From CAYFKJ01 sp964528595 (GTDB lineage Bacteria; Pseudomonadota; Alphaproteobacteria; UBA2966): a stretch of 25,953 bases of DNA. How positions within the stretch are numbered: the stretch's first letter is position 1; every line of letters begins with the position of its first letter. The stretch is taken from positions 1 through 25,953 of the forward strand of contig CAZGTM010000047.1 of NCBI GenBank assembly GCA_964528595.1. The letters run 5' to 3'. The notes under the pieces are model-generated. The model had not been told where the DNA came from and made no database searches. It worked only from the letters and a program-made list of their open reading frames with translations. A program made the position numbers and the translations under genes. This document shows positions 1-6,776 of this stretch, piece by piece.

Positions 1-4
1 CGTC

Positions 5-367
5 ATGATCCTGAGCTTTATTCTCTTTTGGCCGGCCGGACTGGCGATCCTGGCCTATTTGATATGGAGTGGACGTATGAGGTACTGGAAGCGGGGCGGT
101 CCTGGCCGCTGGCACAATCATCGCGGCTGCGGCGCACACAACGGCGGGCGTCGTCGCAAGGGATCGAGCGGCAATGTCGCCTTCGACGAGTACCGCGAGG
201 AAACGCTGAAAAGGCTGGAGGACGAGCAGATCGAGTTCGAGAGTTACCTCGAGCGCCTGCGCCAGGCCAAGGACAAAACGGAATTCGACCAGTTCATGGA
301 AGAACGCCGCAACCAGCCGAAACCGGGTCCGACGATCGACGGCGACGAGCCTCAGCCCAGCGCCTGA
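5..367 (+). CDS. DUF2852-like small membrane protein (5' end possibly cut by window edge)
   Basis: The 120-residue product starts with a hydrophobic helix (residues about 2-20, containing FILFWPAGLAILAYLIW). A Gly/Arg/His-rich linker (about 24-55) follows, then a charged, probably helical C-terminal half (60-105) with FDEYREETLKRLEDE and a FDQFMEERR motif. This layout and the GF-ILFWPxGLAIL signature match DUF2852 proteins of Alphaproteobacteria, whose function is unknown. Family members usually have some 10-25 residues before the membrane helix, and the frame is open to the window edge, so the ATG at 5 may be an internal methionine of a gene beginning upstream. The C-terminal half looks like a cytosolic coiled coil. 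An intrinsic terminator follows 26 nt after the stop, so this is the end of a transcription unit. Confidence 0.75.
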   Translation: MILSFILFWPAGLAILAYLIWSGRMRYWKRGGPGRWHNHRGCGAHNGGRRRKGSSGNVAFDEYREETLKRLEDEQIEFESYLERLRQAKDKTEFDQFMEERRNQPKPGPTIDGDEPQPSA

Positions 368-393
368 TCACCCCACAACGGGGGCGAACAAGA

Positions 394-423
394 GGGATGC
401 ACGGAAACGTGCGTCCCTTTTTT
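394..423 (+). terminator. Intrinsic terminator after the DUF2852 gene
   Basis: A 10-bp stem (394-403 with 408-417, one T-G wobble) is closed by a GAAA tetraloop (404-407) and followed by six T (418-423). This is a canonical Rho-independent terminator for plus-strand transcription, ending the unit that contains the DUF2852 gene. Confidence 0.9.
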
Positions 424-463
424 GTGGGCTGGAACCAAGCGTCGGATTGGTAATTAAATAGGG

Positions 464-530
464 CAATTAAATAGTGACAGGTACACTTTTACGGAATATG
501 CGTAAAAGTGTACCTGTCACTATTTAATTG
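464..530. repeat. Perfect long inverted repeat, REP/MITE-like palindrome
   Basis: Two 30-nt arms (464-493 and 501-530) are perfectly complementary around a 7-nt loop (494-500). The arms are AT-rich at the outer ends (CAATTAAATAGTGACAGG) and GC-mixed inside. A partial extra copy of the outer end (AATTAAATAG) sits just upstream at 452-461. The element lies in the gap between two convergent transcription units. As I recall, hairpins beginning AATAGTGACAGGTACAC occur near REP-associated Y1 transposases in proteobacteria, but no transposase is present here, so assignment to that class is an inference. It could also act as a bidirectional terminator or mRNA-stabilising hairpin. Confidence 0.85.
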
Positions 531-542
531 CTGAATTGAGCC

Positions 543-848
543 CTAAACGTTCTGCAGCTTGTCGCGGATGTTTTGTCGGCGCATCAGCTTTTGCTGGGCG
601 TGGTCGGGGAAGTCGGTGAGCAGGATGACGTTATTGTCGATCAGCACCGATATCAGGTCCTCGATGATGCGCAGGAGGTCGGAATCCGAATCCTGTAGAT
701 AGGACCGCATGGCCTCTTCCGAGCGTCCGCCCGTGACGAACGCGATCAATTCCGGATCGTTTTCGTCCAGAACTTCGGGTGCGGCAGGGTGGGGCCGGTC
801 GAAAATCGCAACGACATTTCCCCCTGCATCCCGAGCCACGTATCGCAT
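543..848 (-). CDS. Conserved hypothetical protein (101 aa)
   Basis: The 101-residue product is acidic. It begins MRYVARDAGGNVVAIFDRP, which resembles a small beta-hairpin, and continues with mostly helical segments: residues 27-50, then LLRIIEDLISVLIDNNVILLTDFP at about 58-81, then QQKLMRRQNIRDKL at the C-terminus. No signal peptide or membrane segment is visible. The pattern of a helix pair ending ILLTDFP-xxAQQKLxxR recurs in small uncharacterised alphaproteobacterial proteins, but I cannot name a family with certainty. The start is the only in-frame ATG near the 5' end and has a weak purine-rich stretch (GGGGATG) upstream. No function is proposed. Confidence 0.65.
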   Translation of the reverse strand: MRYVARDAGGNVVAIFDRPHPAAPEVLDENDPELIAFVTGGRSEEAMRSYLQDSDSDLLRIIEDLISVLIDNNVILLTDFPDHAQQKLMRRQNIRDKLQNV

Positions 849-966
849 TCAGACATCCCCAAAATCACTTCGTGGCGCAGGTTCCAGACGGAATATGCGC
901 CACGGGAAGATTAGGTTGGAAAGGGCTCGTCTACAAGAGGCGGTGCGCCTCTGAAGGTGGGTTTGA

Positions 967-1233
967 TCAGCAGTTCGCCGGAACAAGGCCGCGAACGACG
1001 ACGGAATACTTGCCGGAAGGGTGCTGAACGGTGGTCCAGGCGCCGCTGTGGCTGTAATAATCGGCGGAAACTGTGGTCTTCGCATTGAGGTCGGTGGTGT
1101 AGAGCGGAACGACCAGCAATCCGGCCATGCCAAGCAACCAGATACCGCCACCCATGATCCAGGCCGCGATGACCTGTTTGGTGGATAATCCACGCCTGAT
1201 TTTGGGATAATACGACGCTGATTGAGCCGACAT
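967..1233 (-). CDS. Hypothetical single-span membrane protein (88 aa)
   Basis: I place the start at the ATG ending at 1233 because AAGGAAGA lies 5-12 nt upstream; an ATG 33 nt further up (1266) has no such site. The 88-residue product has a basic N-terminus (MSAQSASYYPKIRRGLSTKQ), one membrane helix (about residues 21-43, AAWIMGGGIWLLGMAGLLVV) and a short C-terminal domain of about 40 residues. That domain ends in a predicted beta-rich stretch (VQHPSGKYSVVVRGLVPANC) with a terminal cysteine. I do not recognise the family. Overlapping minus-strand frames at 849-1313 lack comparable features and are treated as shadows. Confidence 0.5.
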   Translation of the reverse strand: MSAQSASYYPKIRRGLSTKQVIAAWIMGGGIWLLGMAGLLVVPLYTTDLNAKTTVSADYYSHSGAWTTVQHPSGKYSVVVRGLVPANC

Positions 1234-1452
1234 CGTCTTCTTCCTTGTTTGCCCCCCACGTCCCATGACGCGGGCTCATAGGTCCTATATGGGACGCCCC
1301 CGACGGCACACAAGAGGCTTAAGGGAATTTTTGCAAAAACCTTTTAATAGTATGATGAATAGGGATTTTTTGGCCTTCGCTTGAAGCCGCCACCGCGTTG
1401 GTCCAAAGTCCTCATCGGGGTCGGACACGGCGCGCCCGACAGCTTAATTTCA

Positions 1453-1890
1453 ATGAATCGGACCGCGGATTTGCCGGATATCCTGACGATCATCAAAAAC
1501 GGAAAGCCGGTGGGACTGGGCGGCGAATTCGTCCGCTATTTCATCGTCAGCCTGGTGGCCTTGGCGGCCGATTTCGGCACGCTGGTCGGTTTGACCGAGT
1601 TGTTCGGCGTTCCCTACCTTGCGTCCAACGTGGCCGGCTTTATTCTGGGCGCCGTGGTCGTATACGTCGGCGGTATCATTTGGGTATTCGGCAAACGCCG
1701 TCTCAGCGACGCCCGCGTCGAATTCGCCATTTTCGTCATGATCGGAGTCGGGGGATTGGGCGTGAACGAAGGGGTTTTGTGGTTGTTTACATCCGGCATC
1801 GGCTTTCACTACACGTTCTCGAAGGTCTTCGCCGCGGCGGCCAGCTTCGCCTTCAATTTTCTCGTCCGCAAATATCTGTTGTTCCGGTAG
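1453..1890 (+). CDS. GtrA-like membrane protein (polyprenyl-linked sugar flippase family)
   Basis: The 145-residue product has four hydrophobic helices (about 26-48, 54-80, 90-112, 120-138) and the GtrA family signatures: RYFIVSLVALAADFGTLVGL near the first helix and the C-terminal FNFLVRKYLLFR. GtrA (PF04138) proteins are thought to flip or support polyprenyl-phosphate-linked sugars in surface-glycan modification. The frame is open upstream to a TTG at 1381, but the ATG at 1453 gives the usual family length; neither start has a strong ribosome-binding site. The stop is 4 nt from the next gene, so the two are co-transcribed. The usual partner, a GT2 polyprenyl-phosphate glycosyltransferase (GtrB), is not adjacent. 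Confidence 0.85.
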   Translation: MNRTADLPDILTIIKNGKPVGLGGEFVRYFIVSLVALAADFGTLVGLTELFGVPYLASNVAGFILGAVVVYVGGIIWVFGKRRLSDARVEFAIFVMIGVGGLGVNEGVLWLFTSGIGFHYTFSKVFAAAASFAFNFLVRKYLLFR

Positions 1891-1894
1891 GGCG

Positions 1895-3472
1895 ATGAGC
1901 GAACAAGCCGGGAAACCACGAATCGCCGTCATTATCGGCGCCGGTCCCGCCGGTTTGACGGCGGCCTGGGAGCTCCTGGAACGCACGGATATTCGGCCCA
2001 TCGTGCTGGAAGCTGGGGACGATGTCGGCGGCATATCCCGGACTGTCGAGTTCGAAGGCAACCGCATGGATATCGGCGGCCACCGGTTCTTCTCTAAATC
2101 CGACCGGGTCATGGGCTGGTGGCGCAACGTCTTACCGCTGCAGGGTTCTCCGGAGGGCGGGCTTGAGATCACCTACCAGAACAAACGCCGCTGGGTAGAA
2201 TTGCCCAAGGACGGGCCCGACCCCGATACGGTCGACGATGTCATGCTGGTCCGCCGGCGGGTTTCGCGCATTCTCTTTCGCGGCAAGTTCTTCGACTACC
2301 CCTTGAGCCTCAACCTCACGACCCTGCGCAACCTGGGCTTTGTCGCCACGCTGCGCATCGGGGTCAGTTTTCTCAAAGCCCGGCTGCTGCCCGTCCGGCC
2401 CGAAATCACGCTTGAAGACTTTGTCGTCAACCGCTTCGGGAGGGAGCTCTACGCGACCTTTTTCCGCGACTATACCGAAAAGGTCTGGGGCGTGCCGTGC
2501 GGTGAAATATCGGCCGAATGGGGCGCCCAGCGCATCAAGGGATTGTCGCTTACGGGCCTCGTAAAACATGCCGTAAGCGCCCTTTGGCGAAAATCGTCCG
2601 TAGAGCAAAAATCTATTGAAACCAGTCTAATAGAGCAATTTCTTTATCCAAAACATGGACCAGGCCATATGTGGCGCCGGGTGACGGAGATGGTGATCGA
2701 CAAAGGCGGCGAGGTGCGCTTCGGTACCTGTGTTGCGGGGATTGAACACCAGGGCGGCAGGGTAACGGCCGTGCGGCTGGCCGACGGCGGAAAAGTGGCA
2801 GCGGATTACGTCTTTTCGACCATGGCCGTGCGGGATCTGATCGCGGGCTTCGAGCCGAAGGGGCCGGCGGCGGTCCACGAGGTGGCGGAGGGCTTAATCT
2901 ATCGGGATTTTGTTACGGTCGGCGTCCTGCTGGACCGTATCGAGTTGGGCGGCGGGGCGACCGGGGCGGACCTGGCCGACCGGGTGCCCGACAATTGGAT
3001 TTACATCCAGGAGCCGGGCGTCAAAGTGGGCCGCCTGCAGATTTTCAACAACTGGAGCCCCTATATGGTGGCCGACCCTATGAAGATCTGGATCGGTCTG
3101 GAGTATTTTTGCGACGAGGGCGACGATTTGTGGCGGCTGGAGGACGAGGCGATGGGGACGCTCGCAGCGGCGGAACTGGCGGAAATCGGCATCGCCAGGC
3201 CTGACGCCGTCCTGGCCACCAAGGTTATCCGCGTGCCCAAGACCTATCCGGCTTATTTCGGCTCCTACGACCGTTTCCACCTGATCCGCGACTTCCTCGA
3301 CGGTTTCGAAAATCTCTTTCCCCTGGGCCGCAACGGCATGCACCGCTACAACAACCAGGATCATTCGATGCTGACGGCCATGGTCGCCGTCGACAACATT
3401 GTTGCGGGGGTTCACGACCCGGATGCCTTATGGTCGGTCAACGCCGAAGCCGAATACCACGAAGAAGAATAG
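1895..3472 (+). CDS. FAD-dependent oxidoreductase, UDP-galactopyranose mutase/HemY-like (COG1232)
   Basis: The 525-residue soluble protein opens with a Rossmann ADP-binding fold: GAGPAG at residues 15-20 and an acidic residue ending the second strand at E39. GGISRT (45-50) and DIGGHRFFSKSD (59-70) then follow, which is the flavin-contact region of the UDP-galactopyranose mutase/protoporphyrinogen-oxidase/amine-oxidase superfamily. Near the C-terminus GLEYFCDEGDD and NLFPLGRNGMHRYNNQDHSM resemble the second FAD-contact region. The reaction cannot be read from sequence. Its position between a GtrA-like flippase and a GT-C-type membrane protein suggests a role in nucleotide-sugar or lipid-linked glycan chemistry, not haem synthesis. 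The ATG at 1895 is 4 nt from the upstream stop. Confidence 0.8.
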   Translation: MSEQAGKPRIAVIIGAGPAGLTAAWELLERTDIRPIVLEAGDDVGGISRTVEFEGNRMDIGGHRFFSKSDRVMGWWRNVLPLQGSPEGGLEITYQNKRRWVELPKDGPDPDTVDDVMLVRRRVSRILFRGKFFDYPLSLNLTTLRNLGFVATLRIGVSFLKARLLPVRPEITLEDFVVNRFGRELYATFFRDYTEKVWGVPCGEISAEWGAQRIKGLSLTGLVKHAVSALWRKSSVEQKSIETSLIEQFLYPKHGPGHMWRRVTEMVIDKGGEVRFGTCVAGIEHQGGRVTAVRLADGGKVAADYVFSTMAVRDLIAGFEPKGPAAVHEVAEGLIYRDFVTVGVLLDRIELGGGATGADLADRVPDNWIYIQEPGVKVGRLQIFNNWSPYMVADPMKIWIGLEYFCDEGDDLWRLEDEAMGTLAAAELAEIGIARPDAVLATKVIRVPKTYPAYFGSYDRFHLIRDFLDGFENLFPLGRNGMHRYNNQDHSMLTAMVAVDNIVAGVHDPDALWSVNAEAEYHEEE

Positions 3473-3481
3473 GTCCGATCG

Positions 3482-5317
3482 TTGCGCCGCTCCGCCCTTT
3501 GGTTTCCCTTCCTGCTGCTGATCGTGGTGCAGGCCTTGTTCATGGTGCGCGCCGATTCGCCCATCCGCAAAGAAGCGCTGTGGGGCACGGACGGCTATAT
3601 GCGGCTGGTGCGGGTGGAAAACCTGGCGCGGACGGGGGAGTGGTTCAACGGCACCATCGCACGGGCCAATACGCCTTACGGCGATACGCTGCACTGGACC
3701 CGGCCGATGGATGTCGTGCTACTGGCGGGGGCGGCGCCGCTGATCCCGATCCTCGGTCTCAAACCGGCCCTCTACTGGTGGGGCGCGTTCGTCGGTCCGG
3801 TGCTTCATTGGTTGACGCTCTTTGCCTTGCTGTGGGCCGCCCGGCCTCTATTCAAAAACGACGGGCTGGTCTACCTCGGCGTCGTCAGCTTGGCCCAGCC
3901 CGTCATCCTGTCCTATTACGCCGTCGGCCGGCCCGATCATCACAGCCTGATCGGTTTGCTGTTTGTTGTGTTCCTGGGCTTCGGCCTGCGCCTGATCATC
4001 GAGCCGGGAACGCAGCGCAACGCGACCTACGGCGGGATTATCGCCGCCCTGGGCGTCTGGGTCAGCGTCGAATTCCTGTTGCCCCTGGCCATATTTCTGA
4101 CGGCGATGGGGATCGCCTGGATCGCGCTTCGTGAGACCTACGCCAAGGCGGGTGCGACGTTCTGCACCCGTTTGACGCTGGCCTTGTTCGTGGCGTTGGC
4201 CATCGAACGGGCGGGCGGGGCGCCCACGCTCCTGGAGTTCGACCGCCTGTCGTTCGTCCATGTATACCTGATGGCGCTGTTGGCCGTCTTCTTCCTGCTG
4301 GCCGCCGCTATCGAGGCGCGCACCGGACTGGCCGCCACGCCGGTTCGGCGCGTGGCATTGAGCGCTGTCGGGGGCGGCTTGGTGGTGGCGGTCCTGGCCC
4401 GCTTTTTCCCCGATTTTTTCGCCGGTCCGTTCGCCAACGTAGATCCGCGCGTCATTTCTGTCTGGTTCAACGACACCTCGGAAGTGCGGCCGCTTCTGAA
4501 CCCGCAAAATCCCTTAAAAAGCTTGCGCGAAGCCTTTTTCCACCTGGGTCCGGTCCTCCTCGGCGGACCTTTTCTCTGGTTGCTGTGGCGTCGCGAAGCG
4601 GGGCCGGCGCGGCGCGGCTGGGCGCTGATCGCCTTGGCCCTAGCCGTTTTCGTGCCGATGGCGCTCTATCAGGCGCGCTGGTCGACTTATGCCGAATTCC
4701 TCTTCGTCCTGCCCTATGCCGCGCTCGTCATCGCCATCCTCGATCAACTGGACCGCGGCGGCCTGCCTGCCACCCGGAACGCGCAAATGGCCCGGGCGGC
4801 GGCGCGCGGCGCAGTAGTGGCCGGCATGGCGACGCTGTTCCTGCTCCTGGCCGTGCTGGTCTACAAGGCCGAAGACCACGGGCCCAAGGGCCCGGGCTGC
4901 CGGTTATCCGACATGGCGGCGCTCATGGGAACAGAACCCGCTCTGGCCATGCCGCCGAAACGGATCATGAGCTTGGTTTACTACGGCCCGGAGATCATCT
5001 ACCGCAGCCGCCACAGCGTCGTCGGCACGCCCTACCAGCGAAACCGGACCGGCATTCTCGACACCGTCAACTTCTTTTCGGATACCGGCGGCGAAACGGC
5101 CTCAGGCATTGCGAGGCAGCGCGGCCTCGATCAGGTCATGATTTGCCTGCATGCCGGGGAGGGCAAGTGGTACCGCACCAAGGATGGCGAACCCGACAGT
5201 CTCTATGAAAAGCTGAGCGCGAACGATCCGCCAGCCTGGTTGTCGGCCGTGACCCTGCCGGATCGGCTCAGCGGGGCCTTCCGGCTCTACGCGGTGAACA
5301 AGGCGGCGCTGCAATGA
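3482..5317 (+). CDS. STT3/PglB-like GT-C multispanning membrane protein
   Basis: The 611-residue product starts at TTG 3482, with AGGT about 9 nt upstream and 9 nt after the previous stop. The TTG is preferred because it supplies the first membrane helix; the next ATG would remove it. About 12 hydrophobic helices are visible. In the first outer loop it has WGTDGYMRLVRVENLARTG (D37) and GDTLHWTRPMD (67-77). After the third to fourth helix comes YAVGRPDHHSLIGLL with a DHH motif (152-154). These match the acidic first-loop motif and second DHH motif of STT3/PglB/AglB oligosaccharyltransferases (GT66). The C-terminal WWDYG acceptor-recognition motif is absent and the periplasmic C-terminal domain (about 460-611) is short, so it is probably a GT-C relative with another acceptor. 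It overlaps the next gene by 4 nt. Confidence 0.75.
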   Translation: MRRSALWFPFLLLIVVQALFMVRADSPIRKEALWGTDGYMRLVRVENLARTGEWFNGTIARANTPYGDTLHWTRPMDVVLLAGAAPLIPILGLKPALYWWGAFVGPVLHWLTLFALLWAARPLFKNDGLVYLGVVSLAQPVILSYYAVGRPDHHSLIGLLFVVFLGFGLRLIIEPGTQRNATYGGIIAALGVWVSVEFLLPLAIFLTAMGIAWIALRETYAKAGATFCTRLTLALFVALAIERAGGAPTLLEFDRLSFVHVYLMALLAVFFLLAAAIEARTGLAATPVRRVALSAVGGGLVVAVLARFFPDFFAGPFANVDPRVISVWFNDTSEVRPLLNPQNPLKSLREAFFHLGPVLLGGPFLWLLWRREAGPARRGWALIALALAVFVPMALYQARWSTYAEFLFVLPYAALVIAILDQLDRGGLPATRNAQMARAAARGAVVAGMATLFLLLAVLVYKAEDHGPKGPGCRLSDMAALMGTEPALAMPPKRIMSLVYYGPEIIYRSRHSVVGTPYQRNRTGILDTVNFFSDTGGETASGIARQRGLDQVMICLHAGEGKWYRTKDGEPDSLYEKLSANDPPAWLSAVTLPDRLSGAFRLYAVNKAALQ

Positions 5318-6264
5318 AGTGGTTATTCCGATTGCCCGAACTGACGGTGTTCTTCCTGATGGCGGCGGTGACGGTGGGTTTCGCGGCCTATTTGGGCACG
5401 CCGTTCGTGGTGCCAGACGAGCGCATCCGCATTTACCTCGGCATCCGCTACGCCGTGCCGGTGGCGCTGGCCGCGCTTTGGTTCGCCATTCCCCTGGTGG
5501 TGCGGCGCCACCAAGGCGCCGATATACCCTCGCTCAGCCGGGAATTGGGGTGGAGCGCCCTCTACGTCGGGGTTTTCACCGGCATCATGTGGCTGCACTT
5601 CCACATAAAAATGTGGGTTCCCCTGATTAATCCGGTGCGGTTCGACGAGTTTTACCAGCGGACGGACCAGATGGTGCAGCCGTTGATCGATGGCATGCGC
5701 ACGGTGCGGGAAGGGTTGGCCGCCGTGCTGCCCAACGTCGACTGGTGGTACATCGGCGTCTTCGTCGGCATGTTTTTCGTCTCGTTTACCTATCATCTGG
5801 TGGCCGACCGGCGCGGTTTCCGCCGGGTATACCTGGCGACGCTGATCAACCAGTCGCTGGGCGCACTCAGCTATCTCATTGCGCCCGCCGTCGGGCCGTT
5901 TCTCTACGGATACGGCCCCAACCGCATCGCCACCAACTCGCAGGAGGGCATGTGGGAGGCCTACAACCAGTTCACCGCCAACGGTCCCGCCTGGCTCGAC
6001 ACCTGGGGTACCAGTTACTTCAACGCCGGCCTCGCCGCCATGCCGTCGCTGCATGCCGGGGCGGCCTGGGTGTTTGTCTGGTACGCCTTCGCCCACCGCA
6101 TCGCCATCCGGCCGCTCTACGCCGTCGCCTTCCTCTGGATCCTGATCGAAGCCGTCGTGACGCGCTGGCACTACGTCATCGACCTGCCCGCCGGCATGAT
6201 ATTGGCGGGTGTCAGCATCTGGCTCGCCAACCGCATGCTGGCGCGGGCGGAGCGCAGCACCTGA
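5314..6264 (+). CDS. PAP2-superfamily membrane phosphatase/transferase (inositolphosphorylceramide synthase type)
   Basis: The 316-residue membrane protein shows the PAP2_3 layout: several N-terminal helices, AAMPSLHAGAAW (PSLH at 244-247) and TRWHYVIDLPAG (283-294). The latter contains the catalytic His286 and a conserved Asp290. PAP2_3 enzymes include fungal AUR1-like phosphoinositol transferases and bacterial lipid-phosphate phosphatases or transferases. The start ATG overlaps the stop of the GT-C gene (ATGA), showing translational coupling. In this operon it could recycle polyprenyl pyrophosphate or transfer a phospho-headgroup to a lipid; the exact reaction is not resolvable. Three direct repeats begin two bases after the stop, and no intrinsic terminator follows. 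Confidence 0.85.
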   Translation: MKWLFRLPELTVFFLMAAVTVGFAAYLGTPFVVPDERIRIYLGIRYAVPVALAALWFAIPLVVRRHQGADIPSLSRELGWSALYVGVFTGIMWLHFHIKMWVPLINPVRFDEFYQRTDQMVQPLIDGMRTVREGLAAVLPNVDWWYIGVFVGMFFVSFTYHLVADRRGFRRVYLATLINQSLGALSYLIAPAVGPFLYGYGPNRIATNSQEGMWEAYNQFTANGPAWLDTWGTSYFNAGLAAMPSLHAGAAWVFVWYAFAHRIAIRPLYAVAFLWILIEAVVTRWHYVIDLPAGMILAGVSIWLANRMLARAERST

Positions 6265-6266
6265 CC

Positions 6267-6315
6267 GGCAAATATTGCTTAGGCGGTAAATGTTGCCGCC
6301 AGCTAGGCAAATATT
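6267..6315 (+). repeat. Three direct iterons (GGYAAATRTT) spaced 19-20 bp
   Basis: GGCAAATATT (6267-6276), GGTAAATGTT (6286-6295) and GGCAAATATT (6306-6315) occur in the same orientation with start-to-start distances of 19 and 20 bp, about two helical turns. They lie 140-185 bp upstream of the predicted start point of the sigma-54 promoter at 6427. That distance is typical of binding sites for enhancer-binding proteins. The role is inferred; the repeats themselves are plain. The middle copy is also part of a small GGCGG/CCGCC hairpin. Confidence 0.6.
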
Positions 6316-6426
6316 TCATGCAGGGAGGTTGACCTAAATCTTATGCGACTATTTTAAGTATTTGAAATAATGTAATAAATTTAGATTCGACCAAGACCCG
6401 ATCTTCACACTTTCGCAACCTTTCGC

Positions 6427-6442
6427 TGGCACGCCGATTGCT
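6427..6442 (+). promoter_or_regulatory. Sigma-54 (RpoN) -24/-12 promoter
   Basis: TGGCACG-N4-TTGCT matches the RpoN consensus at every position. The invariant GG is at 6428-6429 and the GC at 6440-6441, exactly 10 bp apart. Transcription would start near 6453 and read into the small gene at 6521, about 70 nt downstream. The upstream stretch 6330-6400 is strongly AT-rich, suited to DNA bending between an enhancer and the promoter. Confidence 0.8.
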
Positions 6443-6520
6443 CTGTTTTGGGCACGTAGAAACCCGCTTTGGTCCTTCCATAGAGGAGGGCAGGCGACAA
6501 CTCCAAAACGGAGCAGAACG

Positions 6521-6691
6521 ATGCAAGAGAACAGAAATTACCAACGTGAATTAGCCGAATGCCTGATCAAGGCGGTCGGACTGGACGGCGCGATGGATTT
6601 CGCCCGCACCAACCACTGGGAAGGCGTCATGACGCAGATCCAATGCGTCGAGGGCCGTTTCATTCACGAAGGCGACGACGTCCTTCACTAG
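6521..6691 (+). CDS. Small protein, 56 aa, downstream of a sigma-54 promoter
   Basis: The gene encodes 56 residues starting MQENRNYQRELAECLIKAVG and ending EGDDVLH. A ribosome-binding site GGAG (6510-6513) sits 7 nt before the ATG. The product has an N-terminal amphipathic helix (about residues 5-31, with two internal Cys at 14 and 42 in the full protein) and a C-terminal half with NHWEGVMTQIQCVEGRF. There is no signal peptide or membrane helix. I do not recognise a named family. Support for it being real comes from the good ribosome-binding site, GC-rich third positions and the perfect RpoN promoter 80 nt upstream. It ends before a GC hairpin at 6718-6734. Confidence 0.7.
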   Translation: MQENRNYQRELAECLIKAVGLDGAMDFARTNHWEGVMTQIQCVEGRFIHEGDDVLH

Positions 6692-6717
6692 GGTGTTTGA
6701 GCGCTAGACTTGCTTTG

Positions 6718-6734
6718 GCCCCTGCAACAGGGGC
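6718..6734 (+). other. GC hairpin after the small gene
   Basis: A 7-bp perfect stem GCCCCTG/CAGGGGC with a CAA loop lies 27 nt after the small gene's stop and 43 nt before the hydrolase start. No T-run follows, so it is not a classical terminator. It may stabilise or partly attenuate the transcript. Confidence 0.5.
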
Positions 6735-6776
6735 ACGATAAGACCACGAAGCCACACCTACGTACGGGAGTGATTT

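Noticed and set aside
1331..1356. TTGCAA/TATGAT as a sigma-70 promoter for the GtrA operon.
   Set aside because: The spacing is only 14 bp, too short for a standard promoter.
5323..6171. A 282-codon minus-strand frame opposite the PAP2 gene.
   Set aside because: Antisense shadow; the plus strand has the PSLH and RWHYVID motifs and operon coupling.
6341..6544. A 67-codon minus-strand frame across the sigma-54 promoter region.
   Set aside because: No ribosome-binding site or recognisable product, and it covers the AT-rich control region and the start of the small gene.
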